Assembly: GCA_044355655.1 (NCBI GenBank)
Contig: JBIKXS010000001.1
Location: forward strand, 62,001 to 126,000
Reading direction: 5' to 3'
Length of the DNA: 64,000 bases
Source of the DNA: UBA3064 sp023258775
Lineage (GTDB): Bacteria; Pseudomonadota; Gammaproteobacteria; Burkholderiales; Burkholderiaceae_E
Positions 9,078-17,359 of the stretch are shown in pieces (the first letter of the stretch is position 1; each line of letters begins with the position of its first letter). Under the pieces are notes generated by a model. The model was not told the origin of the DNA, ran no database searches, and saw only the letters and a program-made list of their open reading frames with translations. The position numbers were made by a program, and so were the translations under genes.

Positions 9078-9958
9078 CAATGCTTTCCTTTGGCAAAAAG
9101 TTGATCCAAGCGATGTTCGAATTCCCAGTATCCGATTGCGTCGTATAAGTCCTGTCGGGTTTGCATTTGGTGAAGTACTGCAGCCTGGCTTCCGTCTTTT
9201 CTAATTGTTTGGTAGACCGTCTCAGCTGCCTTATTCATCGCTCTAAATGCTGATAAGGGGTAGAGCACCATGGCGCAACCTGCTGCGGCGAGCTCATCGG
9301 TTTTAAAAAGAGGTGTTTGTCCAAACTCCGTGATGTTGGCCAGGATAGGTACTTTGACTGCATCGGCAAATGATCGATACATCGGCAGATCAGTAATGGC
9401 CTCGGGGAATATCATGTCTGCGCCGGCCTCGACACAGGCAAGTGCGCGCTCAACGGCGGGCTCCAGACCTTCAACGGCAATTGCATCAGTTCGGGCCATA
9501 ATAACAAAATTTGGATCAGTTCGCGCATCGGCCGCCGCTTTGATACGGTCAACCATTTCATCTTTCGATACGATCTCTTTGTTAGGCCGATGTCCGCAGC
9601 GCTTGGCACCCACCTGATCTTCAATATGCATGGCTGCAGCGCCAAACTTGATGAGTGATTTCACCGTTCGCGCCACATTAAATGCCGAAGCTCCGAAACC
9701 GGTATCAACGTCAACAAGTAGTGGTAGATCGCATACATCAGTGATCCGCCTAACATCGGTGAGCACATCGTCGAGTCCTGAGATACCAAGGTCAGGCAGC
9801 CCCAGTGAGCCCGCTGCAACGCCGCCACCAGAGAGATAAATGGCGCGATAGCCTGCCCGCTTTGCGAGCAAGGCGTGATTCGCGTTAATCGCGCCTACGA
9901 TTTGCAAGGGCTTTTCCTGAATTACCGCGTCACGAAACTTCAGACCGGGACTACCCAT
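9077..9958 (-). CDS. prpB: 2-methylisocitrate lyase
   Basis: Cleaves 2-methylisocitrate to pyruvate and succinate, the last methylcitrate-cycle step. The 293 residues form an ICL/PEP-mutase TIM barrel: VDVDTGFG metal-binding strand, EDQVGAKRCGHRPNKEIV with the catalytic cysteine in the KRCGH loop, and IMARTDA. GGAG lies 7 bp before the ATG. It starts the prpB-prpC pair, 123 bp behind mdh on the same strand. A strong hairpin lies in that spacer. Confidence 0.95.
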   Translation of the reverse strand: MGSPGLKFRDAVIQEKPLQIVGAINANHALLAKRAGYRAIYLSGGGVAAGSLGLPDLGISGLDDVLTDVRRITDVCDLPLLVDVDTGFGASAFNVARTVKSLIKFGAAAMHIEDQVGAKRCGHRPNKEIVSKDEMVDRIKAAADARTDPNFVIMARTDAIAVEGLEPAVERALACVEAGADMIFPEAITDLPMYRSFADAVKVPILANITEFGQTPLFKTDELAAAGCAMVLYPLSAFRAMNKAAETVYQTIRKDGSQAAVLHQMQTRQDLYDAIGYWEFEHRLDQLFAKGKH

Positions 9959-10038
9959 GAATCAACTCCTCTTTGCCGGGTACTTGTCGGCATCTTTTTC
10001 AAGGCTCCGATGTTTGCCCGCATGTTATGTTTTCTGGC

Positions 10039-10067
10039 GGCCATAGCAGCGCATGCTAGCTATGGCC
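10039..10067. repeat. Hairpin between mdh and prpB
   Basis: Perfect 9-bp arms GGCCATAGC (10039-10047) and GCTATGGCC (10059-10067) with an 11-nt loop, in the 123-bp gap after the mdh stop and before the prpB ribosome binding site. No T-run follows on either strand, so it may protect the mdh 3' end or tune read-through into prpB rather than terminate. Confidence 0.6.
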
Positions 10068-10081
10068 AATGGATGCTGTGG

Positions 10082-11071
10082 TCAAGCGAGCAAGTGAGCA
10101 ACCGCATCGCGTTCCTCATTCAACTCCTTGAGCGTGATGGCAATTCGCGCTTCACTGAAACTGTCAATCTCGAGCCCTTGGATGATGCTGTAGTCCCCGT
10201 CCTGACAGGTCACTGGAAATCCAAACATCAAATCCTGTGGGATGCCGTAGGAGCCATCGGAAGCGATGCCCATCGTCGTCCACTCGCCGCCGGTACCGTG
10301 GGCCCAGTCTCGCATATGGTCAATAGCGGCATTGGCTGCGGATGCAGCTGAAGAAAGACCGCGCGCCTCGATAATGGCTGCGCCGCGCTTGCCAACAGTT
10401 GGCAGAAAAACATCACGGTTCCAGGCATCGTCGTTAATCATTTCCTTCACCGATTTACCGCCAATCGTGGCAAATCGATAATCGGCATACATGGTGGGCG
10501 AATGGTTACCCCAGACGCAAAGCTTTCGAATCTCAGAGACTGCTTTGCCTGTGCGCGATGCGATTTGCGATAGGGCTCGGTTATGGTCCAGACGCAACAT
10601 GGCAGTGAATTGCCGCTTATTAATCGACGGCGCTGATTTCATCGCAATGTAAGCGTTGGTATTTGCAGGGTTTCCAACAACCAGCACCTTCACATCACGC
10701 GAGGCTGACTGATCCAGTGCTTTACCCTGAGCTGTGAAAATCGCCGCGTTGGCGCTCAGCAAATCCTTGCGTTCCATGCCAGGACCGCGCGGACGTGCGC
10801 CAACAAGTAAGGCATAGTCGGTGTCTTTGAACGCCTTGGTTGGGTCGTTGTGCGCCTCCATACCCGCAAGCAGGGGGAAGGCACAATCTTCGAGTTCCAT
10901 CATGACGCCCTTAAGCGCCTTTTGGGCCTTTTCGTCGGCAATCTCCAGCAACTGCAAGATCACTGGCTGGTCTTTCCCAAGCATCTCACCCGATGCGATA
11001 CGAAACAAAAGGGCATATCCGATTTGTCCGGCTGCGCCGGTCACTGCGACCCGTTTGGCTGTCTTACTCAT
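10082..11071 (-). CDS. mdh: Malate dehydrogenase
   Basis: NAD-dependent oxidation of malate to oxaloacetate, closing the TCA cycle. The 329 residues start at MSKTAKRVAVTGAAGQIGYALLF with the Rossmann glycine motif, then LVGARPRGPGMERKDLL, the NPANTNAYIA stretch and the catalytic His in VWGNHSPTMYAD. The length and GARPRGPGMERKDLL identify the type shared with cytosolic-MDH-like bacterial enzymes. AGGAAG lies 7 bp before this ATG. The frame remains open for 34 codons upstream, but that stretch looks like the 5' UTR behind the promoter at 11191-11219. Confidence 0.95.
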   Translation of the reverse strand: MSKTAKRVAVTGAAGQIGYALLFRIASGEMLGKDQPVILQLLEIADEKAQKALKGVMMELEDCAFPLLAGMEAHNDPTKAFKDTDYALLVGARPRGPGMERKDLLSANAAIFTAQGKALDQSASRDVKVLVVGNPANTNAYIAMKSAPSINKRQFTAMLRLDHNRALSQIASRTGKAVSEIRKLCVWGNHSPTMYADYRFATIGGKSVKEMINDDAWNRDVFLPTVGKRGAAIIEARGLSSAASAANAAIDHMRDWAHGTGGEWTTMGIASDGSYGIPQDLMFGFPVTCQDGDYSIIQGLEIDSFSEARIAITLKELNEERDAVAHLLA

Positions 11072-11190
11072 GACTCTTCCTGATGATAAGTTAACGTGGG
11101 AATGCTTTGAAGATGCTTTTACAGACTTTCCATGCCAGCGTTGGGATGAACGCCGGTCTTTTTTTTGATGCACGCGTTGGCTCTGGGGTT

Positions 11191-11219
11191 ATTGTAGAGG
11201 CATGAAACGTTGACGTCAA
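11191..11219 (-). promoter_or_regulatory. Sigma-70 promoter for mdh
   Basis: On the minus strand TTGACG (complement of 11214-11219), a 17-bp spacer and TACAAT (complement of 11191-11196) form a near-consensus promoter reading into mdh. It implies a 5' UTR of about 110 nt. The -35 box is half of the palindrome TTGACGTCAA (11210-11219) shared with the opposing gntR promoter. Confidence 0.75.
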
Positions 11220-11238
11220 AGACTTTTATGTCTTATAT
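11210..11238 (+). promoter_or_regulatory. Sigma-70 promoter for gntR
   Basis: TTGACG (11210-11215), a 17-bp spacer and TTATAT (11233-11238) read towards gntR and perhaps sdhCDAB. The -10 lies in a second palindrome, CTTATATAAG (11232-11241). The -35 overlaps the minus-strand -35 of mdh by 2 bp, so two polymerases cannot occupy both promoters. Either palindrome could be an operator, possibly for the adjacent GntR protein. Confidence 0.75.
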
Positions 11239-11287
11239 AAGAGATAAGTTACTAGACAAGCATGGCGGCCCATGATTCAATCAACAT

Positions 11288-12145
11288 ATGTCGCGCGATT
11301 TGTTGAGCCTAAACCAAGCGAATAGCCGCCAGGAGGTGCCTAGTCTCGGCCCAGACCTGTCCGGCTTGCCTAAAGCCGCCACTGAGCTTCCCGGAATTGG
11401 CGCTGAAGCTAGCAAAGAAGCTTTCGATGCGCCGACTTTCAGCCCGCTTTACCGACAGATCAAGGACAGGCTGATGCGTGCCCTTGATTCAGGAGAGTGG
11501 CAACCCGGCCAAATGGTGCCGAGTGAACACGAACTTGCCAAGCGCTACGGCGTTAGCCAGGGTACGGTGCGAAAGGCGATCGAAGAATTGGCTGCTGAGC
11601 ATGTTTTGGTTCGGCACCAGGGTAAGGGCACCTTTGTGTCTAGCCATCATGAGGAACGCGCACAGTTCCGTTTTTTGCGTTTGCGCAGGGACGCGGGTGG
11701 TCTGCCGGCAACTGAAAGCAGCATTCTTGAGTGCAGGCGTGTGCGTCCGCCGGCTGACGTTACCCGAGAGCTTCAAATGCGGGCAGGCGAATCCGCAGTT
11801 TTTATAAGACGCATGCTGACTGTCGATGCTTTTCCGGCGGTTCTTGACGAATTATGGTTGCCTGGGAGTCTTTTCCGCGGGCTCACTCAAGAGCGCTTAC
11901 GACAATATAAAGGGCCGCTCTACGCGCTATTTGAGGCGAGCTTCGGTACGCGCATGCTTAAAGCGCGCGAGCAACTCAAGGCGATTTCATGTCCGGCAGA
12001 TCAAGCACTTTTATTGGGGATCGAAGTTGGTAAGCCAGTTTTGTTGGTGGATAGGCTTTCAACCACCTACCAAGACAGGCCTGTAGAAGTCCGGCGAGGC
12101 TTTTACCTCACCGAAAAACATCACTATTTTAACGCCTTGGTTTGA
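11288..12145 (+). CDS. GntR-family (HutC-type) transcriptional regulator
   Basis: DNA-binding regulator of 285 residues. After a ~50-residue unstructured start comes the GntR winged helix (FSPLYRQIKDRLMRAL, GQMVPSEHELAKRYGVSQGTVRKAI, QGKGTFV, about residues 55-120). A UTRA ligand domain follows (residues ~130-285, with RRMLTVDAFPAVLDELWLP). HutC-type regulators respond to small metabolites, but the ligand here is unknown. It lies directly before sdhCDAB and divergent from mdh, so control of TCA genes is a reasonable guess. No clear Shine-Dalgarno precedes the ATG. Confidence 0.88.
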   Translation: MSRDLLSLNQANSRQEVPSLGPDLSGLPKAATELPGIGAEASKEAFDAPTFSPLYRQIKDRLMRALDSGEWQPGQMVPSEHELAKRYGVSQGTVRKAIEELAAEHVLVRHQGKGTFVSSHHEERAQFRFLRLRRDAGGLPATESSILECRRVRPPADVTRELQMRAGESAVFIRRMLTVDAFPAVLDELWLPGSLFRGLTQERLRQYKGPLYALFEASFGTRMLKAREQLKAISCPADQALLLGIEVGKPVLLVDRLSTTYQDRPVEVRRGFYLTEKHHYFNALV

Positions 12146-12282
12146 GCATGCTTTGTGAAAGCCAGGGATTTGACGCAAAATGCGGCAGCCGCAAAGCAAA
12201 TGTCCTTGTGCAGTCCCCTGACGAGGTCGCTTTCGCAGCCAAGGTCCGCAGAGTCCTGGCTATTCGATAAGGGAGTTTTCTG

Positions 12283-12684
12283 GTGAGTTCAACACGTCCG
12301 CAGTTTCGGAACATTCATGTTTCGCAAATTCTTAGTTATCGTCTGCCACTTGCGGGTGTGGTGTCGATTTTGCATCGCCTGAGCGGCGCCTTCCTATTTC
12401 TAATCGGCATACCGCTTGTTCTTTTTGTCCTCGACCAGAGTATTGCCTCCGAAATGACGCATGCCAGGCTGAGCGCAATGCTGGGCCACCCGCTGGCCAA
12501 GCTAGTCTGCCTTGGGGTGATTTGGGCATTTCTGCATCACGCCATCGCTGGGATTCGCTACCTGATTCTGGATCTGCATATCGGTACTGCGAAAGAGCAG
12601 GCGCGCTCAAGCGCAAGAATTGTTCTGATCTTGAGCCTGTCAATGACGGCTGTCGTTGCACTTCGTCTTTTTGGAGCGTTTTAA
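12283..12684 (+). CDS. sdhC: Succinate dehydrogenase cytochrome b556 subunit
   Basis: Membrane anchor of complex II in the inner membrane; it binds haem b and quinone with SdhD. The 133 residues hold three hydrophobic helices, the SILHRLSGAFLF quinone-site segment and HHAIAGIRYLILD with the haem-ligand histidine. It starts with GTG and has GGGAG 7 bp upstream. It opens the sdhCDAB-sdhE operon, 137 bp behind gntR. Confidence 0.94.
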   Translation: MSSTRPQFRNIHVSQILSYRLPLAGVVSILHRLSGAFLFLIGIPLVLFVLDQSIASEMTHARLSAMLGHPLAKLVCLGVIWAFLHHAIAGIRYLILDLHIGTAKEQARSSARIVLILSLSMTAVVALRLFGAF

Positions 12685-12685
12685 C

Positions 12686-13036
12686 ATGGCTAGCAGACGA
12701 ATTGTGACCGGTGCTCACTATGGCCTAAAGGACTGGCTTGCTCAGCGTATTACAGCTGTCATGCTTCTTGTGTACACCCTGGTATTGCTTGGTGCTATAA
12801 GTCTCGGATCGGCAGCAACCTACGATCAATGGGCAGGACTTTTCGCGCAAGGCTGGTTCAAGATCATCACACTGCTGGCCATGCTGGCCTTGTGTTGGCA
12901 CGCCTGGGTTGGGGTGCGTGATATTTATATGGACTATATCAAACCAACCGCCATTCGCTTAAGTCTTCAAGTGCTGACAATCATCGGTTTGATCGCTTAT
13001 TTATGTTGGACCGTGCTGATTCTTTGGAAGGTTTGA
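12686..13036 (+). CDS. sdhD: Succinate dehydrogenase hydrophobic membrane anchor subunit
   Basis: Second membrane anchor of complex II, 116 residues with three membrane helices. GAHYGLKDWLAQRITAVML and HAWVGVRDIYMDY, the latter with the haem-ligating histidine, are typical of the family. The ATG lies one base after the sdhC stop, with GGAG inside the end of sdhC. An upstream in-frame ATG at 12656 would add ten residues inside sdhC and is not used in homologues. Confidence 0.93.
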   Translation: MASRRIVTGAHYGLKDWLAQRITAVMLLVYTLVLLGAISLGSAATYDQWAGLFAQGWFKIITLLAMLALCWHAWVGVRDIYMDYIKPTAIRLSLQVLTIIGLIAYLCWTVLILWKV

Positions 13037-13093
13037 GGTTAGCAAGCGCACCGACTTCAAGCTTGATACGTTGCAAACATTGAGGCATTAAAT

Positions 13094-14884
13094 ATGACGG
13101 AAATCGTAAGCCACTTGGCCAATAATCTCCCACGACGCCGATTTGATGCGGTCATCGTCGGCGCTGGCGGTTCGGGGATGCGTTGTTCTTTACAGCTTGC
13201 TCAGGCGGGCTATAGCGTTGCAGTCTTGAGCAAGGTGTTTCCTACCCGTTCACATACAGTTGCTGCTCAGGGCGGTATCGGGGCGGCTCTCGGGAATATG
13301 TCTGAAGACAGTTGGTACTGGCATATGTTCGACACCGTGAAGGGGTCTGACTACCTTGGAGACCAGGACGCCATTGAATTCATGTGCCGCGAAGCACCAA
13401 AAGTGGTTTATGAATTAGAGCACTTTGGGATGCCCTTTGACCGTAACCCCGACGGTACGATTTACCAGCGACCCTTTGGCGGACACACTGCCAACTTTGG
13501 TGAGAAGCCGGTTCAGCGTGCTTGTGCAGCGGCTGATCGCACAGGCCACGCGTTGCTTCACACCCTGTATCAGCGCAATGTGCAGGCGCGTACTCAGTTT
13601 TTTGTTGAGTGGATGGCGCTCGATTTGATTCGTGATGCTCAGGGCGCAGTGGTTGGTGTGGTCGCCCTGGAGATGGAAACAGGCGAAGTCATGTTGTTGC
13701 AATCCAAAGTAACGGTGCTTGCAACCGGAGGGGCAGGGCGTATCTGGCAGGCCTCCACAAATGCCTTTATCAACACCGGCGATGGCATGGGCATGGCGGC
13801 ACGTTCAGGCATACCCTTGGAAGACATGGAATTCTGGCAGTTCCACCCGACAGGCGTGGCAGGCGCTGGCGTGCTAATCACCGAGGGCGTACGTGGCGAG
13901 GGTGGGATTTTGCTGAACAAACATGGCGAGCGATTCATGGAACGTTATGCGCCAACACTTAAAGATCTCGCGCCACGAGATTTTGTTTCGCGATCAATGG
14001 ACCAGGAAATTAAAGAAGGGCGGGGATGTGGCGAGCATGGTGATCATGTTCTTTTAAAGCTTGATCATCTCGGCGCAGAGACTATCCTCAAACGCCTGCC
14101 TTCGATTCGCGAGATTGCAATCAAATTTGCAAATGTCGATCCGATTAAAGATCCTATCCCAGTAGTGCCAACGATCCACTATCAAATGGGCGGTATCCCA
14201 ACGAATTATCACGGAGAGGTTGTTGTTCCTAAGGCCGGCAACCCCAACACAGTTGTCCCGGGGCTTTATGCGATTGGTGAGTGTGCTTGCGTGTCGGTAC
14301 ATGGCGCAAACAGACTTGGTACCAACTCCTTGCTGGATTTATTGGTTTTTGGTCGTGCAGCAGGAAACCACATCGTTTCAAACAAACTAAGCGCCGAGGA
14401 GTTCAGAGATTTACCCGCTGATGCTGGCGATGCGTCGCTGGCAAGGCTTGCCCGACTTGAGGGATCGAGCTCTGGTGAGAACATTCAGGATGTCGCCAAT
14501 GACGTTCGCAAGACCATGCAAGCACATTGTGGGGTGTTTAGGACAGAAGAATTACTCAAAGAGGGTGTTAAAAAGATTGCCGAGATCGATGAGCGGGCCA
14601 AACACATCCATCTTAAAGACAAGTCCAAAGTCTTTAATACAGCCCGCGTGGAAGCGCTAGAGCTTGACAATCTTATGGAAACTGCCAAGGCCACCATTGT
14701 GTCGGCGGAGGCACGCAAGGAAAGTCGGGGTGCCCATGCGCACAGGGACTATTCAACCCGCGACGATACCCACTGGATGCGTCACAGCCTTTGGTACTCG
14801 GAGGGTAATCGGCTCGACTACAAGCCTGTGGTACTGAAGCCAATCAGCGTTGAAACCTTCGTGCCGAAAGCCCGAACCTTTTAG
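13094..14884 (+). CDS. sdhA: Succinate dehydrogenase flavoprotein subunit
   Basis: Oxidises succinate to fumarate with covalently bound FAD, on the cytoplasmic face of complex II. The 596 residues match the family. The FAD-binding GAGGSGMR motif is near residue 20, the flavin-linked His54 lies in RSHTVAAQGG, and substrate residues lie in HPTGVAGAGVLITEGVRGEGG and in the HGANRLGTNSLLDL segment. It sits 57 bp behind sdhD. A short spacer of imperfect repeats separates it from sdhB. Confidence 0.97.
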   Translation: MTEIVSHLANNLPRRRFDAVIVGAGGSGMRCSLQLAQAGYSVAVLSKVFPTRSHTVAAQGGIGAALGNMSEDSWYWHMFDTVKGSDYLGDQDAIEFMCREAPKVVYELEHFGMPFDRNPDGTIYQRPFGGHTANFGEKPVQRACAAADRTGHALLHTLYQRNVQARTQFFVEWMALDLIRDAQGAVVGVVALEMETGEVMLLQSKVTVLATGGAGRIWQASTNAFINTGDGMGMAARSGIPLEDMEFWQFHPTGVAGAGVLITEGVRGEGGILLNKHGERFMERYAPTLKDLAPRDFVSRSMDQEIKEGRGCGEHGDHVLLKLDHLGAETILKRLPSIREIAIKFANVDPIKDPIPVVPTIHYQMGGIPTNYHGEVVVPKAGNPNTVVPGLYAIGECACVSVHGANRLGTNSLLDLLVFGRAAGNHIVSNKLSAEEFRDLPADAGDASLARLARLEGSSSGENIQDVANDVRKTMQAHCGVFRTEELLKEGVKKIAEIDERAKHIHLKDKSKVFNTARVEALELDNLMETAKATIVSAEARKESRGAHAHRDYSTRDDTHWMRHSLWYSEGNRLDYKPVVLKPISVETFVPKARTF

Positions 14885-14958
14885 ATTCAAATCGAATTTC
14901 CCGCAATGCAGTTCAAACCATTCGAATTTCTCGCCATGCAATTCAAATCGAGTTGCCC
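14885..14958. repeat. Imperfect ~27-30 bp tandem repeat between sdhA and sdhB
   Basis: Units ATTCAAATCGAATTTCCCGC..ATGCAG (14885-14911), TTCAAACCATTCGAATTTCT..ATGCAA (14912-14941) and a third partial copy TTCAAATCGAGTTGCCC (14942-14958) fill the sdhA-sdhB spacer. Each unit contains the TTCGAA-like core (ATCGAATTT, TTCGAATTT). The repeat is non-coding. Confidence 0.7.
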
Positions 14959-14979
14959 AAAGATAGCGCAGGAGCAATG

Positions 14980-15690
14980 ATGAGTAAGACCGTCCGTTTT
15001 TCTATTTATCGATATGATCCTGATAAGGATTCAAAACCTTATATGCAGGATTTGGAAGTAGCGCTGCACCCCAATGACAAAATGTTATTGGACGCTTTGA
15101 TGAGAATTAAAAGCGACTTTGATGCAAGCCTTTCTTTTCGCCGTTCCTGCCGCGAAGGTGTTTGCGGCTCGGATGCGATGAATATCAATGGTAAGAACGG
15201 TCTTGCCTGCATCACGAACCTGCGCGATCTGAGGCAACCCATCGTTCTAAAGCCGCTGCCCGGTTTACCCGTCGTTCGAGACCTGATTGTGGATATGACC
15301 CAGTTCTTCAAGCAGTACCACTCAGTACAGCCCTTTTTGATCAACGATAACCCGCCCCCAGAAAAAGAACGCTTACAGTTGCCTGAGGATCGCGAAGAAC
15401 TCGATGGGCTTTATGAGTGCATCTTGTGTGCCTGCTGCTCAACCAGTTGCCCTTCATTTTGGTGGAATCCCGACAAGTTTGTAGGTCCGGCCGGCTTATT
15501 GCAGGCCTATCGTTTTATCGCAGACACACGCGATCAGGCCACTTCAGCAAGGCTTGATAACCTTGAAGACCCATATCGATTGTTTCGTTGCCACACCATT
15601 ATGAATTGTGTAGACGTTTGTCCGAAGGGACTCAATCCGACCAAGGCAATTGGCAAGATTAAAGAGTTGATGGTTAAGCGCGCGGTTTAA
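14980..15690 (+). CDS. sdhB: Succinate dehydrogenase iron-sulfur subunit
   Basis: Carries electrons from FAD to quinone through three clusters. In 236 residues the [2Fe-2S] ligands are in SCREGVCGSDAM plus the later LAC, the [4Fe-4S] ligands in CILCACCSTSCP, and the [3Fe-4S] set in CHTIMNCVDVCPKGLNP. Two ATGs occur in tandem; 14980 is chosen because AGGAG then lies 5 bp upstream, against 2 bp for 14977. The stop codon lies in the middle of a 20-bp palindrome. Confidence 0.96.
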   Translation: MSKTVRFSIYRYDPDKDSKPYMQDLEVALHPNDKMLLDALMRIKSDFDASLSFRRSCREGVCGSDAMNINGKNGLACITNLRDLRQPIVLKPLPGLPVVRDLIVDMTQFFKQYHSVQPFLINDNPPPEKERLQLPEDREELDGLYECILCACCSTSCPSFWWNPDKFVGPAGLLQAYRFIADTRDQATSARLDNLEDPYRLFRCHTIMNCVDVCPKGLNPTKAIGKIKELMVKRAV

Positions 15691-15698
15691 ACCGCGCG
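15679..15698. repeat. 20-bp perfect palindrome over the sdhB stop codon
   Basis: CGCGCGGTTTAAACCGCGCG is exactly self-complementary and contains the sdhB TAA (15688-15690). As RNA it could form a hairpin that blocks or pauses ribosomes at the stop and affects sdhE translation. As DNA it could be a protein site. Confidence 0.8.
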
Positions 15699-15717
15699 AT
15701 CAACTAAGGAAGTGACG

Positions 15718-15987
15718 GTGGCGTTACAAACTCTCGACCAAGACGCACGGCGTCGTCGTTTACGTTGGCGTTGTCGTCGAGGTTTGCTCGAAAACGATTT
15801 GCTCTTGACCCGATTTCTCGATCGTTTTGATCAAAATTTAACCGAAGATTTTGAGTTCGGTCTCGACCATTTATTGAACTTGTCGGACAATGAACTCTTG
15901 GACCTCGTGCTCGCCCGGCAGCAACCTGAGGGTGATTTACTCGATCCCCGCGTCATTGCAGTCCTTGAGACTTTGCGTTCTGTATAA
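15718..15987 (+). CDS. sdhE: FAD assembly factor SdhE
   Basis: Small helical protein (89 residues from this start) that promotes covalent flavinylation of SdhA. The family motif RGxxE is present as RRGLLEND, followed by the acidic helix LTRFLDRFDQNLTEDF. GTG at 15718 is preferred because AAGGA (15706-15710) is then 7 bp upstream; an earlier GTG at 15712 is only 1 bp away. It follows sdhB in the same operon, next to its client complex. Confidence 0.9.
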   Translation: MALQTLDQDARRRRLRWRCRRGLLENDLLLTRFLDRFDQNLTEDFEFGLDHLLNLSDNELLDLVLARQQPEGDLLDPRVIAVLETLRSV

Positions 15988-16051
15988 AGCAGGGCGTAAA
16001 ACACGAATTTTTGCGTTGATATTGTTGATTAACCCTTGATGAAGAGTTGCC

Positions 16052-17359
16052 ATGTCTGACACCAAAGCGACGATTAGCTTCACCGACGGTACGCCCTCGG
16101 TTGACTTCCCCATTTATAAAGGCTCTATCGGTCCTGATGTGATTGATATCCGTAAGCTCTACGGCCAAACAGGAAAGTTCACCTTCGATCCAGGTTTTAT
16201 GTCGACGGCTGCTTGCGAGTCGAAGATCACCTATATCGACGGTGATCGAGGCGAGCTGCTGTATCGCGGCTATCCTATTGAGCAGATTGCCGTCCAGTGT
16301 GATTATCTGGAGACCTGTTATCTACTGCTTAATGGCGAGCTACCAACCCGCAGCAAGCGCGATCAATTTGTCGGCACCGTGACCAAGCACACGATGGTTC
16401 ATGAGCAAATGCAGCGCTTTTTTCAGGGTTTCCGTCGTGATGCGCATCCGATGGCTGTGCTCGTTGGCGTTGTTGGTGCCCTGGCAGCTTTCTATCACGA
16501 TAGTCTGGACATTAATAACGCTGCGCACCGTGAGATTTCCGCGATTCGTTTAATTGCAAAAATGCCAACCCTGGTGGCGATGGCTTATAAATACTCGATC
16601 GGTCAGCCTTTCATTTATCCGAAAAATTCGCTTTCTTACAGCGCAAATTTCATGCGAATGATGTTCGGTAACCCGTGCGAGGACTACGAAATTAACGATG
16701 TACTTGTGCGTGCACTTGATCGAATTTTGATCTTGCATGCAGATCATGAGCAAAACGCATCGACATCAACCGTTCGTCTGGCTGGTTCCTCGGGAGCCAA
16801 TCCCTTCGCTTGTATCGCTGCTGGTATTGCCACGCTTTGGGGGCCTGCACATGGCGGTGCGAATGAAGCTTGTCTTGTCATGCTCAATGACATTCAGAAA
16901 ATGGGCGGTGTCGAGAAGATTGGCGAATTCATCAAGCAAGTCAAAGACAAGCAGTCAACAGCCAAGCTCATGGGCTTCGGTCACCGTGTTTACAAGAACT
17001 ATGATCCGCGCGCCAAGTTGATGCGTGAAACCTGTCACGAGGTGCTTGGCGAGCTAGGACTTGGCGATGATCCCTTGTTTAAGCTTTCGATGAAACTCGA
17101 GCAGATTGCGCTGGAAGACGATTACTTTATTCAGCGAAAGCTCTACCCGAATGTCGATTTTTATTCGGGCATTGTCCAAAAGGCGATGGGTATTCCTACC
17201 GATATGTTTACCTGCATTTTCGCACTTGCCCGAACCGTAGGTTGGATTTCACAATGGACAGAGATGATTGCCGATCCCGACTATAAGATTGGTCGACCCC
17301 GGCAACTCTTTAATGGTGCGACCAGGCGTGATGTTTTACCCTTGGATCAACGCAACTAG
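16052..17359 (+). CDS. gltA: Citrate synthase (type II)
   Basis: Condenses acetyl-CoA and oxaloacetate, the entry step of the TCA cycle. At 435 residues with an N-terminal beta domain (TPSVDFPIYKGSIGPDVIDIRKLY, TYIDGDRGELLYRGYPIEQ), it is the hexameric Gram-negative type. Active-site motifs are ILHADHEQNAST, TLWGPAHGGANEA and MGFGHRVYKNYDPRA, with the aspartate in VDFYSG. It lies 64 bp behind sdhE and ends at a clear terminator. Confidence 0.97.
   Translation: MSDTKATISFTDGTPSVDFPIYKGSIGPDVIDIRKLYGQTGKFTFDPGFMSTAACESKITYIDGDRGELLYRGYPIEQIAVQCDYLETCYLLLNGELPTRSKRDQFVGTVTKHTMVHEQMQRFFQGFRRDAHPMAVLVGVVGALAAFYHDSLDINNAAHREISAIRLIAKMPTLVAMAYKYSIGQPFIYPKNSLSYSANFMRMMFGNPCEDYEINDVLVRALDRILILHADHEQNASTSTVRLAGSSGANPFACIAAGIATLWGPAHGGANEACLVMLNDIQKMGGVEKIGEFIKQVKDKQSTAKLMGFGHRVYKNYDPRAKLMRETCHEVLGELGLGDDPLFKLSMKLEQIALEDDYFIQRKLYPNVDFYSGIVQKAMGIPTDMFTCIFALARTVGWISQWTEMIADPDYKIGRPRQLFNGATRRDVLPLDQRN

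Noticed and set aside
10082..11173. Longer mdh starting at 11173 with 34 extra residues
   Set aside because: The ATG at 11071 has AGGAAG upstream and matches the normal MDH start; the extra stretch lies in the leader behind the promoter and is basic and non-conserved in type.
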